A stretch of DNA of 64,000 nt from Pelagibacteraceae bacterium AG-390-C22 (GCA_003278125.1 QCGX01000001.1:62001-126000), one strand, 5' to 3'. Positions 18,483 to 28,345 are shown, counted from the stretch's first letter. The notes: generated from the letters alone by a model not told the origin. Program-made: numbers and translations.

Positions 18483-19405
18483 AAAACTTTATTAATATAT
18501 CTGATTTGTCTTCTAAAGAATTGAGAACAATTATAGAAGAAGCAAAATCTAGAAAATTAAATAGAAAAAATTTAAACAAATCTGCACCTGACGAAGATAA
18601 ACCTTTTGAAGGAAAATCGATGGCGATGATTTTTGAAAAACCTTCTACAAGAACAAGAATGTCTTTTGATATTGCCGTTAAACAACTTGGAGGATCTTCT
18701 ATTATATTAAATCCAGATGGTATTCATTATGGAAAAGGCGATGAAACTTTAAAGGATACTGCAAAAGTATTAACAGAGTACGTAGATATTGTTATGCTAA
18801 GAACATCTTCTCATAAAAATTTGGAAGAATTTGGAAAGCATTTAGATATTCCAATTATTAATGGACTTTCAGATCAAAGCCATCCTTGCCAGATTATGTC
18901 TGATATTCTTACTTTTGAGGAAACTAAAGGCTCAATTGAAGGCAAAACTATTTCTTGGTTGGGAGATGGCAATAATAACATGTCGAATTCTTTAATAGAG
19001 GCCGCAGGTAAATTTGGTTTTCAATTAAAAATTGGATGTCCTGGAAAATATGCGCCAAATAAAAAAATATTAAATTGGGCAAAAAAAAATAAAGTGAATC
19101 TTTTAGTAACAAAAAAACCTGAAGAGGCGGTCAAAGGCTCTGATTGTGTCATGACTGACAAATGGGTTTCAATGAATGATAAAGTTAACAAAAAAATAAA
19201 AAAGAAAAATTTAAAAAGTTATCAAGTTAATAAAAAGTTAATGCAAAAAGCAAAGTCAGATGCAATCTTCATGCATTGTTTGCCTGTAGGAAGAGGAGAA
19301 GAAGTTACCAATGATGTTATTGATGGAAAACAGTCTGTAGTTTGGAGACAAGCTTTAAATAGAGTCCACGCTCAAAAAAGTATAATTAACTGGTGTCTAG
19401 ATTAA
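18479..19405 (+). CDS. argF: Ornithine carbamoyltransferase
   Basis: FEKPSTRTRMSFD, HPCQIMSD, MHCLPVGRGEEV. Confidence 0.95.
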   Translation: MKNFINISDLSSKELRTIIEEAKSRKLNRKNLNKSAPDEDKPFEGKSMAMIFEKPSTRTRMSFDIAVKQLGGSSIILNPDGIHYGKGDETLKDTAKVLTEYVDIVMLRTSSHKNLEEFGKHLDIPIINGLSDQSHPCQIMSDILTFEETKGSIEGKTISWLGDGNNNMSNSLIEAAGKFGFQLKIGCPGKYAPNKKILNWAKKNKVNLLVTKKPEEAVKGSDCVMTDKWVSMNDKVNKKIKKKNLKSYQVNKKLMQKAKSDAIFMHCLPVGRGEEVTNDVIDGKQSVVWRQALNRVHAQKSIINWCLD

Positions 19406-19935
19406 GGTGTCGGAAGAGGTTTATCGCTTTTAGAGTTCATATATAAAATAACAGAAGCTCTATCTTTTTCTTTTTTTAAACCAGCGAATGCCATTTTTGT
19501 TCCTTTAATATGAGCAGAGGGTTTAATTAAGAACCCATTCATTTCTTCAAATGACCATTCTTTTCCATAAGCAGCTAAAGCTTTAGAATATTTATAACCG
19601 GAAGCAACACCAGTTTGTTTTCCTAAAATACTCCATAGATTTGGACCGATCATATTTTTTCCACCGGCAGCTATCATATGACAAGCGCTACATCTCTTAA
19701 AAACTTTTTCTCCATGTTCAACAGTTCCCATAGCCAATAATTCTTTAATTCCAACAGCTGCTTGCCCAGTGTTTGAAGCAGAAGCTAAAGTTGGCTCTAT
19801 TTTTTCTACCTTGTAAGCTGATTGTTGAGGTTTATCCGGAGTAAATATTATATCTGTAACTTTGTTAATACCAAAAACAACCACTACTGTAGCTAGGATT
19901 GCTGCTATAATTTTATTTAATTCAAAACCATCCAT
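19402..19935 (-). CDS. cycM: Membrane-anchored cytochrome c (CycM-like)
   Basis: N-terminal TM anchor; CSACH heme motif; GPNLW. Confidence 0.85.
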   Translation of the reverse strand: MDGFELNKIIAAILATVVVVFGINKVTDIIFTPDKPQQSAYKVEKIEPTLASASNTGQAAVGIKELLAMGTVEHGEKVFKRCSACHMIAAGGKNMIGPNLWSILGKQTGVASGYKYSKALAAYGKEWSFEEMNGFLIKPSAHIKGTKMAFAGLKKEKDRASVILYMNSKSDKPLPTP

Positions 19936-20006
19936 AAATTTGACAAATACTTAGTTGACATATAGCACGACTACATAAAAAATACTTAAAATTACTTAAT
20001 ATTTTT

Positions 20007-20023
20007 TGCGTCTTTGAGACGCA
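20007..20023 (+). promoter_or_regulatory. Stem-loop immediately upstream of kdsB start
   Basis: TGCGTCT-TTG-AGACGCA, 5 nt before ATG 20029. Confidence 0.5.
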
Positions 20024-20028
20024 CGACT

Positions 20029-20772
20029 ATGAATAAAATTGTAATAATAATACCCTCTAGGCTCAATGCCAGAAGATTACCCAACAAACCTTTGAAACTT
20101 ATAAACAATAAAGAGATGATTCTACATGTCTATGACTCAGCTGCTAGGTCAAGCGCTGGAGAAGTTTACGTAGCTACGCCAGATCAAAAAATAGTGGATA
20201 TTGTAAAAAACTTCGGGGGCAATGCAATCAAAACCTCTGACAATCATGAAACAGGTACAGATAGAATATTTGAGGTTTTTAAAGAAACATTAAATAGTGA
20301 ACCAAATATAATTATTAATTTACAGGGCGACATGCCTAACCTCGAGCCCCAGGCAATTTCTAATCTAGTTTCTTATATGAACAAAAATAAATGTGATATA
20401 GGAACTCTAGCAAGTGATTTTAGTTCTAAGATTGAGATTGACAATCCTAATATAGTTAAAGTTGCAGTAAAAGAAAAACTTTCAAATGATATATTTTTAA
20501 ATGCATTAGATTTTTTTAGAGTAAAAACCAATTCGACTTATAATTTATATCATCATATCGGTATTTACGCCTTTACTAGTAAAGCATTGATAAGGTATGT
20601 AAGTTTAAAAAGAACTAAACTTGAATTAGAAAGAAAACTGGAACAACTTAGAGCCTTGGAAAACAAGATGTCAATACATGTTGGTTATATAAAATCATCT
20701 CCTTTAAGTGTTGACACTGAAGAAGATCTAATCGAAGTTAAAAATTTGATGGAAAAAAATGAAAAAAATTAA
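20029..20772 (+). CDS. kdsB: 3-deoxy-manno-octulosonate cytidylyltransferase
   Basis: MNKIVIIIPSRLNARRLPNKPLK; track start TTG 20014 lies in a hairpin loop, ATG 20029 preferred. Confidence 0.93.
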   Translation: MNKIVIIIPSRLNARRLPNKPLKLINNKEMILHVYDSAARSSAGEVYVATPDQKIVDIVKNFGGNAIKTSDNHETGTDRIFEVFKETLNSEPNIIINLQGDMPNLEPQAISNLVSYMNKNKCDIGTLASDFSSKIEIDNPNIVKVAVKEKLSNDIFLNALDFFRVKTNSTYNLYHHIGIYAFTSKALIRYVSLKRTKLELERKLEQLRALENKMSIHVGYIKSSPLSVDTEEDLIEVKNLMEKNEKN

Positions 20773-21601
20773 AATTGCCATTCAAGGAGAGCTAGGGGCT
20801 TATTCTCATATCGCTGCTAATAATTTATTTAAAGATGCAGAAATTAAAACTTGCGCAACGTTTGAAGAAACTTTCAAAAAAGCTTATGAAGATGAAAGTT
20901 ATAAGATTATCATTCCAATAGAAAACTCTCTAGCTGGAAGAGTTGCTGATATACATTATCTATTACCAAAATATAAATTACAAATACATGGAGAATATTT
21001 CTTAAATGTTGAGCATAATTTACTTTGTAAACCAGATGCAGAAATTAATGATATAAAATTTGTTAGAAGTCATGCTCAAGCCATTGGACAATGTCAGAAA
21101 ATAATCCATAAAAATAAATTTCAACCTATTATTTCAGCTGACACAGCTGGGTCGGCTAAAGAGCTAGCTGAGGGAAATGATAAATCTATAGCAGCAATCG
21201 CATCAGACCTTTCAGCTAAAATTTATAAATTAAAAATTTTAGAAAAAAATATTGAAGATGAAAAAGGTAACGTTACTCGCTTTCTTATTATGGGAAAAAA
21301 TATTGAACAACCAGAATTTAGTAATAAAAAAAAATTTATAACTAGCTGTATTTTCAGAGTTAAAAGTGAACCTTCAGCACTTTATAAGTGTTTAGGAGGA
21401 TTTGCTACCAACCAAGTAAACTTAACCAAATTAGAAAGTTTTTCTGTTAAAAATACTTTTGATCAAGCAAATTTTTATTTAGATTTAGAAGGTCACCTAG
21501 ATGAGTCTGGAGTAAAAAAGGCAATGGAAGAACTTGGTTTTCATACAGTAACCTTACAGATTTTGGGTGTATATGAAGCCTCAACATTTAGGGAAAAATA
21601 G
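20759..21601 (+). CDS. pheA: Prephenate dehydratase
   Basis: GELGAYSHIAA; IPIENSLAGRV; ACT-type ESFSVKNTFDQANFYLDLEGH. Confidence 0.93.
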   Translation: MKKIKIAIQGELGAYSHIAANNLFKDAEIKTCATFEETFKKAYEDESYKIIIPIENSLAGRVADIHYLLPKYKLQIHGEYFLNVEHNLLCKPDAEINDIKFVRSHAQAIGQCQKIIHKNKFQPIISADTAGSAKELAEGNDKSIAAIASDLSAKIYKLKILEKNIEDEKGNVTRFLIMGKNIEQPEFSNKKKFITSCIFRVKSEPSALYKCLGGFATNQVNLTKLESFSVKNTFDQANFYLDLEGHLDESGVKKAMEELGFHTVTLQILGVYEASTFREK

Positions 21602-21659
21602 TCCACAAAACTTAAATCTAGTCTTGTAGTATTTAAATTGATCTTGATATACTCATATT

Positions 21660-21749
21660 GAGGTTGGCATCAGGTGGATGTTTCATAAACCCGGTCAGGT
21701 CTGAAAAGAAGCAGCCGTAGTGAAAATTATTCAGGTTGTTGCCTGCCTC
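21660..21749 (+). ncRNA. ffs: Bacterial small SRP RNA (4.5S)
   Basis: Conserved apical domain GGTCAGGTCTGAAAAGAAGCAGCC; paired ends GAGGTTGGCA / TGCCTGCCTC. Confidence 0.93.
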
Positions 21750-21755
21750 TACATA

Positions 21756-23441
21756 ATGACAAAAAATAAAATCTTAGCTCTTAAATATAGGCCTCAAGAA
21801 TTTAAAGACTTAATAGGTCAAGAAGTAATGTCTCAAACCATTACAAATGCCATTAAGATTGGCAAAACTCCTAATGCCTACCTTTTAACTGGGATAAGAG
21901 GAGTTGGAAAAACTACCACAGCCAGATTGATTGCCAAGGCTTTAAACTGCCAAAAAAATAGCGATGAAAAAATAAAATGTTCTAGTGAAAAATTTTGTCC
22001 TACTTGTGAAGAAATAATTAATTCAAATCATATAGATATTTTAGAGATGGATGCCGCTTCTAAAACTGGAATAGATGATATAAGAGAATTAATTGAAAAT
22101 TCAAAGTATAGCCCTACAAGCGCAAAGTATAAAATTTTTATAATCGATGAGGTCCATATGCTTTCCAAGCAAGCTTTTAATGGACTACTTAAAACATTAG
22201 AAGAACCACCACCTAGTTTAAAATTTATTTTAGCCACTACAGAAGTTAGAAAAATACCTGTAACTATTTTATCTCGTTGTCAAAGATTTGATCTTAAGAG
22301 AGTCAGTGTTGATAAACTTTGCACTCACTTGAAAAATATTTCGGCTAAAGAAAATGGTAAAATTTCTGAAGATTCAATTAAACTAATTGCAAAAACATCT
22401 GAAGGTTCAGTAAGAGACGCAGTATCGCTTTTAGATCGGGCTTTAATTTCTCAATCTATTAGCAAAAACAATTTAATAGAAGAAACAGATGTTCGAGAAA
22501 TGCTTGGTCTCGCAGATCGGAGTAAAATTATATCTTTATTTAAAGAAGTTTTAAGTGGGAAAGAGAAAGAAGCATTAAAATACCTAAGAGAATTAATCAA
22601 TGACGGGATCGATGCTAAAATTTTTCTAAACGATATTTTGGAAGTTCTCTATCTTTTTAGCAGAAGAATAAATCTAGGGCCTATTGAGAAAGATACAACA
22701 ATATCCGAAGCAGAAGTAAAAATGGTAGACGAATATTCAAAAAATATAGACATGCAGGATATAGGGTTATTTTGGCAACTTACAATTAAAACAATCGATG
22801 ATCTTAGAATAGTGGGAAATGAAAATTTAACATTAGAAATGTATATTATGCAATTAGTTCATCTTAATAGCATTGAGACTAAAAGAGAAATTTCTGTTCA
22901 AGGCATTGAAAATAACGATAGTATAAAACAAAAAAGTTTAGTTGGAGAGGATATAAGAGAAGAAAATTCAGAAACTAATTTATCAACTCAAGTTAAGAAT
23001 CAATTAAAAAATACAGATCAAATAAAAAAAAATCCAATAAAAAATTTATCTCCAGAAATTAGCAAAACTAAAATTGAAATTACAAGCTTTCAAGATTTGA
23101 TTGATCAAGCGAATAAAGAAAAAGAGGTTGAGCTCAAATTTGATTTAGAACGTAATGTCAAACTAGTTAGTTTTAATAAAGGAAAAATTGATATTAGTTT
23201 TAATGAAAGATTAAATAAAAGTTTTATTAAAAATCTTACTGAAAAACTATTGCTGTGGACAGGTGAAAGGTGGATTATATCTTTAAGCAAAAATAGTGAT
23301 GCTAAGAGTATATATGAAAAAAATATGGAAAAAAAATCTTCAAAATTAGAAGATTTTAAAAGGAGTGATATAGCAAAACAAATTGAAGAGGCATTTCCTG
23401 ATGCAAAACTTATAGATATCCAGGAGGAAAATAATGACTAA
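21756..23441 (+). CDS. dnaX: DNA polymerase III tau/gamma subunit
   Basis: MTKNKILALKYRPQEFKDLIGQE; GIRGVGKTTTARLIAKALNC; start corrected from 21720, which is inside SRP RNA. Confidence 0.95.
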   Translation: MTKNKILALKYRPQEFKDLIGQEVMSQTITNAIKIGKTPNAYLLTGIRGVGKTTTARLIAKALNCQKNSDEKIKCSSEKFCPTCEEIINSNHIDILEMDAASKTGIDDIRELIENSKYSPTSAKYKIFIIDEVHMLSKQAFNGLLKTLEEPPPSLKFILATTEVRKIPVTILSRCQRFDLKRVSVDKLCTHLKNISAKENGKISEDSIKLIAKTSEGSVRDAVSLLDRALISQSISKNNLIEETDVREMLGLADRSKIISLFKEVLSGKEKEALKYLRELINDGIDAKIFLNDILEVLYLFSRRINLGPIEKDTTISEAEVKMVDEYSKNIDMQDIGLFWQLTIKTIDDLRIVGNENLTLEMYIMQLVHLNSIETKREISVQGIENNDSIKQKSLVGEDIREENSETNLSTQVKNQLKNTDQIKKNPIKNLSPEISKTKIEITSFQDLIDQANKEKEVELKFDLERNVKLVSFNKGKIDISFNERLNKSFIKNLTEKLLLWTGERWIISLSKNSDAKSIYEKNMEKKSSKLEDFKRSDIAKQIEEAFPDAKLIDIQEENND

Positions 23442-23754
23442 TTTTTCCGATATGCTCTCAAAAGCAAAAGCTATGCAGGATAAAATGAAGGAGGCTCAAG
23501 AACAAATAAAAAAAATTGAAGTAGAAGGTGAAGCAGGCGGTAATTTAGTCAAAGTAGTCTTAACCGGTGAATATGAATTAAAATCAATCATAATTAGTGA
23601 AGAAGCAAAAACAGAAAGTCAGGAAATCATTAATGATTTAATTAAAGCTGCTTATAATAATGCAAAAGAAAATTTAAAAAAAAAATCTGCTGAAGAGCTT
23701 GCTAAAGTAACTGGAGGACTAGGTTTACCTTCCGATTTTAAACTACCTTTTTGA
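23434..23754 (+). CDS. ybaB: YbaB/EbfC nucleoid-associated protein
   Basis: 106-aa YbaB-like; between dnaX and recR. Confidence 0.93.
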   Translation: MTNFSDMLSKAKAMQDKMKEAQEQIKKIEVEGEAGGNLVKVVLTGEYELKSIIISEEAKTESQEIINDLIKAAYNNAKENLKKKSAEELAKVTGGLGLPSDFKLPF

Positions 23755-24359
23755 TGGACAATAATATTCCTGAAATAAACGAACTTATAAAACAATTTTC
23801 TAAACTTCCAGGTTTAGGACCTAAGTCAGCAAAGAGAATTATTTTAAAATTAATTAATAATAAAGACAGTATGGTAAAACCTTTGGCCAAGTCATTAGCC
23901 CAGGTATATAAAAATGTAGTACGTTGTGTTGATTGTGGAAATCTAAAAATAATGGATAAAATTTGCATATGCTCAACTAAAAATAGTTATGATAAAATCT
24001 GTGTAGTTGAGAATCTTGCAGATATGTGGGTTATCGACTCTGCGAATATTTATAAAGGTCATTTCCATATTTTAGGTGGAACTTTAAATTCAAGCGAAAA
24101 CTATGAGCAAAAAAATCTATTAATCGACTCTCTAGTTAAAAGGATAAAAAAAAACAATCTAAAAGAGGTGATTATTGCAACAAGTGCAACAGTTGAAGGA
24201 CAAACAACTGCTCATTATATCGAAGATACTATTAAAAACGGTAAAATTAAAATTACAAAATTAGCTCAAGGATTGCCAGTTGGTGGTGAAATCGAACAGC
24301 TTGATGACGGAACTTTATTCTCAGCTTTTAAGAATCGAGTGCCTGTTACAGGCAGCTAA
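23751..24359 (+). CDS. recR: Recombination protein RecR
   Basis: [12 protein letters not shown]; zinc finger CxxC; YHFHILGG-type [10 protein letters not shown]. Confidence 0.94.
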   Translation: MMDNNIPEINELIKQFSKLPGLGPKSAKRIILKLINNKDSMVKPLAKSLAQVYKNVVRCVDCGNLKIMDKICICSTKNSYDKICVVENLADMWVIDSANIYKGHFHILGGTLNSSENYEQKNLLIDSLVKRIKKNNLKEVIIATSATVEGQTTAHYIEDTIKNGKIKITKLAQGLPVGGEIEQLDDGTLFSAFKNRVPVTGS

Positions 24360-26524
24360 GCCGATGATTTTTTTTCTAGCCTTTTTTGATGTAAAAGAGG
24401 CTCAGTATATCCAGAAGGCTGAACTCTTCCTTTAAAAACTAAATCACAAGCAGCTGAAAAAGCTATCGAGTTATCAAAGTCATCTGACATTTTCGTATAT
24501 CCTGATCTTCCACTTCGAAAGTATGCTGGATCTTTTTCGTTTTGTTTGTCTACGATAGTAGCCATTTTTTTCATAACTTTCATCACTTGGTCTTTTGTGC
24601 AAATACCATGATGCAACCAATTAGCTATGTGTTGAGAAGATATTCTAAGCGTTGCTCTATCTTCCATTAAACCAATATTATTTATGTCTGGGACTTTAGA
24701 GCAACCTACTCCTTGATCAATCCATCTAACAACATAACCTAAAATACCTTGGGCATTATTTTCTAGCTCACGATTTATATCTTCAACTGACCAGTTTGGT
24801 CTATCAGCTTTTGGTATCTCTAAAAGATCTTCTAATTTTGCTTTTTTTCTTGATTTAATCTTTTCTTGTTCATTAAATACGCTTACTTTGTGATAGTGCA
24901 TGGAGTGTAGTGTTGCAGCTGTTGGAGATGGAACCCAAGCACAGTTAGCTCCTGATTTAGGATGCCCAATCTTTTGATCCATCATGTCTTTCATTTTATC
25001 TGGCATAGCCCACATGCCTTTTCCGATTTGAGCTTTTCCTGAAAAACCACAATCTAAACCTATATCAACATTCCAGTTTTCATAAGAATTTAACCAAGTA
25101 GATTTTTTCATTTCACCCTTGAAAATCATTGGGCCTATCTCGAATGAAGTATGCATTTCATCTCCAGTTCTGTCGAGGAAACCTGTGTTGATAAAAACAA
25201 TCCTATCTTTTACTTCTCTTATACATTCTTTTAAGTTGATCGTTGTTCTTCTCTCTTCATCCATTATACCAACTTTAATAGAAAATCTTTTTATTCCCAA
25301 AGCATCTTCTACTTTTTCAAATAAAATATTGGTAAAGGCTACTTCCTCTGGACCATGCATTTTTGGCTTAACAATATAAAAAGATTTTGTTCTCGAATTT
25401 TTTTTATTCTTAAAATCATGCATAGCGCATAGAGTAGAAATAAAGGCATCCATAATACCTTCAGGAATTTCAGATTCGTCCTTTAAAATAATCGAAGGGT
25501 TAGTCATTAAATGACCAACATTTCTATTTAATAGTAGAGCTCTTCCATGAAGTTGGATTTTTGATCCATCTTTACTAATATAATTTCTGTCAGGGTTTAG
25601 TTTACGAACAAATTTTTTTCCATTTTTTTCCATACTTGTTTTTAAATCACCCTTCATTAATCCAAGCCAATTTCTATAGCATTTAACCTTATCTTCCCCA
25701 TCTACTGCAGCTACAGAGTCCTCATTATCTATAATTGTAGATATAGCTGACTCAATAATAAAATCTGAAATATTTGCTTTATCATCTTTTCCAATCATAT
25801 TTTTTGGATCAATAATAATATCTATGTGTAGATTGTTATTTTTAAGTAATATTGAATGAGGTTTAGTTTTTTCTCCATTAAAACCAATAAATTGTTTTTT
25901 ATCTTTTATATAATTTTTTTTCTCTTCTATAAGCAATACTAAGTCACTTCCTTCAATTTGGATTTTAGAAATTTCTTTCCAACTACCATTGTTAAGAGGA
26001 AAGACTTGATCTAAAAATTCTCTTACGTAAGAAATTACTTTATTTGCTCTTTCTTTATTATGGTCTTTCCCTTTTTCTCCAGGAATTACATCAGTTCCGT
26101 ATAAAGCATCGTATAAACTTCCCCACCGAGCATTAGCTGCATTAAGTGCATATCTAGCATTATCTACTGGAACTACTAGCTGAGGTCCTGCGATGGAAGA
26201 AATTTCTTTATCTACATCAGAGGTGTTTATTTTAAAATCTTCTTTTTTATCAACAATATATGAAATAGATTTTAAAAAATTTATATATTTCTCCTTATTA
26301 AAATCTTTGTTCTCATCTTTTTTATGCCAATCATCAATTTTTTTTTGAATAGTTTCTCTTTTTTTAATTAATGATTTATTTATAGGAGCAAGTTCATGGA
26401 CGACTTTTCCAAAATTTTTCCAAAAATCCTCTGATTTGATATCTAAGCCTGGAATAGCTTCTTTGTTAATAAATTCAAATAATGTAGAATTTATTTTAAG
26501 GTCATTTTTATTAATATAATTCAT
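24356..26524 (-). CDS. glcB: Malate synthase G
   Basis: [50 protein letters not shown]. Confidence 0.96.
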   Translation of the reverse strand: MNYINKNDLKINSTLFEFINKEAIPGLDIKSEDFWKNFGKVVHELAPINKSLIKKRETIQKKIDDWHKKDENKDFNKEKYINFLKSISYIVDKKEDFKINTSDVDKEISSIAGPQLVVPVDNARYALNAANARWGSLYDALYGTDVIPGEKGKDHNKERANKVISYVREFLDQVFPLNNGSWKEISKIQIEGSDLVLLIEEKKNYIKDKKQFIGFNGEKTKPHSILLKNNNLHIDIIIDPKNMIGKDDKANISDFIIESAISTIIDNEDSVAAVDGEDKVKCYRNWLGLMKGDLKTSMEKNGKKFVRKLNPDRNYISKDGSKIQLHGRALLLNRNVGHLMTNPSIILKDESEIPEGIMDAFISTLCAMHDFKNKKNSRTKSFYIVKPKMHGPEEVAFTNILFEKVEDALGIKRFSIKVGIMDEERRTTINLKECIREVKDRIVFINTGFLDRTGDEMHTSFEIGPMIFKGEMKKSTWLNSYENWNVDIGLDCGFSGKAQIGKGMWAMPDKMKDMMDQKIGHPKSGANCAWVPSPTAATLHSMHYHKVSVFNEQEKIKSRKKAKLEDLLEIPKADRPNWSVEDINRELENNAQGILGYVVRWIDQGVGCSKVPDINNIGLMEDRATLRISSQHIANWLHHGICTKDQVMKVMKKMATIVDKQNEKDPAYFRSGRSGYTKMSDDFDNSIAFSAACDLVFKGRVQPSGYTEPLLHQKRLEKKSSA

Positions 26525-26655
26525 AAATCACCAATCTTTTTACCCTATCTATGTTGGTTATTTAAAGTTAAATGTTAATTACTGTGACATTTTTTTAGAC
26601 AATTTGTTGACTTAATTGAGTTCTATCAATAGTAGAATTATATTATCTAATTATT

Positions 26656-27762
26656 ATGAAAAATTATTTAGAATTTGAAAAAGAAATCAAAGCTCTAGAA
26701 GAAGAAGTAGATAATCTTAAAAGTCCTTTTGGATCAGAAGGTATATCTGAAGTAGACACACAAAAGATTAAAACCACCCAAGAGGAAATTAATGAGAAGT
26801 TAAGAGAAACTTATTCTAATTTAAATAGTTGGCAAAAAACTTTAGTAGCCCGGCATGAAGACAGGCCTAAAGCAAATTTTTATATTAAAAAGATATTTCA
26901 AGAATTTACTTTATTATCAGGCGATAGATATTTCGGTGATGATAAATCTGTAATCGCTGGCTTTGGCTTAATAGATAAAAAATCAGTTTTAGTTATTGGT
27001 CAAGAAAAAGGTGAAGATTTAAATACAAGAATAGAAAGAAATTTTGGAATGATGCGTCCAGAAGGTTACAGGAAATGCATTAGATTAATGAAATTAGCTG
27101 ATCGATTCCAAATTCCAGTAGTAATCTTTGTTGATACACCGGGAGCATACCCAGGTATTGGTGCAGAACAAAGAGGTCAAGCATCCGCAATAGCTAATTC
27201 AATAGAATCTTCGATGGCCTTAACTGTTCCAAATATTTCAATTATTATTGGAGAAGGGGGATCAGGGGGCGCAATTGCTTTGGCCTCATCAAATAAAGTG
27301 ATTATGTTAGAAAATTCCATTTACTCAGTAATATCTCCAGAAGGTTGTGCTTCTATACTTTGGAGAGATCCGAGCAAATCTTTACAAGCAGCTGAGGCTA
27401 TGAAAATGACAGCTAAAGATTTATTAAATCTTGGAATTATCGATGAAATTATTCCTGAACCTCTTGGAGGAGCTCACAGAAATCCTGATGCAATAGCAGA
27501 TGATATTAGACATTCAATTATAAAAAATTTACGTAGCTTTGAAAACTTTTCAAAAGAAGAAGTATATGATCATAGAAAGGCAAAATTTTTAAAAATTGGA
27601 AGAGAGCGTGGTTTTAGCAAGTCATCCAGTTCAGATGAAGCAGGATTAAGTTATAAAGGATCAAACATTCAAAAAATTATAGGTCATATTGATAAAAATA
27701 AACTACTTTATATAGGTGTCGGACTAGTGTTTATTGCAGGTATAGTGTCAATTATTTATTAA
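26656..27762 (+). CDS. accA: Acetyl-CoA carboxylase carboxyltransferase subunit alpha with C-terminal TM extension
   Basis: FIDTPGAYPGIGAEQRGQ-like core; SPEGCASILWRDPSK; extra C-terminal LLYIGVGLVFIAGIVSIIY. Confidence 0.94.
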   Translation: MKNYLEFEKEIKALEEEVDNLKSPFGSEGISEVDTQKIKTTQEEINEKLRETYSNLNSWQKTLVARHEDRPKANFYIKKIFQEFTLLSGDRYFGDDKSVIAGFGLIDKKSVLVIGQEKGEDLNTRIERNFGMMRPEGYRKCIRLMKLADRFQIPVVIFVDTPGAYPGIGAEQRGQASAIANSIESSMALTVPNISIIIGEGGSGGAIALASSNKVIMLENSIYSVISPEGCASILWRDPSKSLQAAEAMKMTAKDLLNLGIIDEIIPEPLGGAHRNPDAIADDIRHSIIKNLRSFENFSKEEVYDHRKAKFLKIGRERGFSKSSSSDEAGLSYKGSNIQKIIGHIDKNKLLYIGVGLVFIAGIVSIIY

Positions 27763-27844
27763 TAACTGTTGCAAAAAAACAATTTTTTAGATTATTTTAA
27801 TCATCTATTGACATTCCAATGACAAATCTATTTAAGGATCTGGA

Positions 27845-27861
27845 GTTAGTATATTACTAAC
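27845..27861 (+). promoter_or_regulatory. Hairpin in cspA 5' UTR
   Basis: GTTAGTA-TAT-TACTAAC perfect stem. Confidence 0.4.
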
Positions 27862-27895
27862 TAAAGTTAATAACAAATAAGGAAAAGTAAATAAT

Positions 27896-28108
27896 ATGAG
27901 TACACTAAAAGGTAAAGTAAAGTGGTTCAATGGTACTAAAGGTTATGGTTTCATTGAAAGAGAAGACAAAGAAAAAGACGTGTTCGTTCATTCTTCAGCA
28001 GTTAGAGAAGCTGGTTTAAAATACTTAAACGAAGGTGATGAGTTAACGTTTGAAGTGGAGAATGGAGAAAAAGGTCCTTCCGCAGTTAAATTGCAGAAAA
28101 CATCTTAA
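27896..28108 (+). CDS. cspA: Cold-shock protein
   Basis: [30 protein letters not shown]. Confidence 0.95.
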   Translation: MSTLKGKVKWFNGTKGYGFIEREDKEKDVFVHSSAVREAGLKYLNEGDELTFEVENGEKGPSAVKLQKTS

Positions 28109-28134
28109 ATCTTATTTCCAAAAACATAGATTAA

Positions 28135-28168
28135 CGGGACATAAAGCTTTAATTAGTTTTTTGTCCCG
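28135..28168 (+). terminator. Inverted repeat downstream of cspA
   Basis: CGGGACA ... TGTCCCG, 20-nt loop; terminator role tentative. Confidence 0.35.
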
Positions 28169-28214
28169 ATAATTTTCCTTGAAAAAGACACAATTATTTC
28201 TTAAATACAGATCA

Positions 28215-28289
28215 ATGATTATTAAAAATCAAATTCCTGTTCTTACATCTCATTCTCACAGAATGCACGCTAGGCTATTGCTTAGCTAA
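28215..28289 (+). CDS. Putative His-containing leader peptide MIIKNQIPVLTSHSHRMHARLLLS
   Basis: 24-codon ATG..TAA ORF, three His codons in six, two adjacent stem-loops, upstream of tRNA-His/hisS/hisZ/hisG. Confidence 0.4.
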   Translation: MIIKNQIPVLTSHSHRMHARLLLS

Positions 28290-28345
28290 ATCATTACATA
28301 TTTTAAAATACAAATTTACTAATAATTAATATAAAAAGGAGTTAT

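Noticed and set aside
21720-21755. N-terminal extension of dnaX in the ORF track
   Set aside because: Lies inside the conserved SRP RNA; the DnaX family start matches MTKNKILALKYRP.
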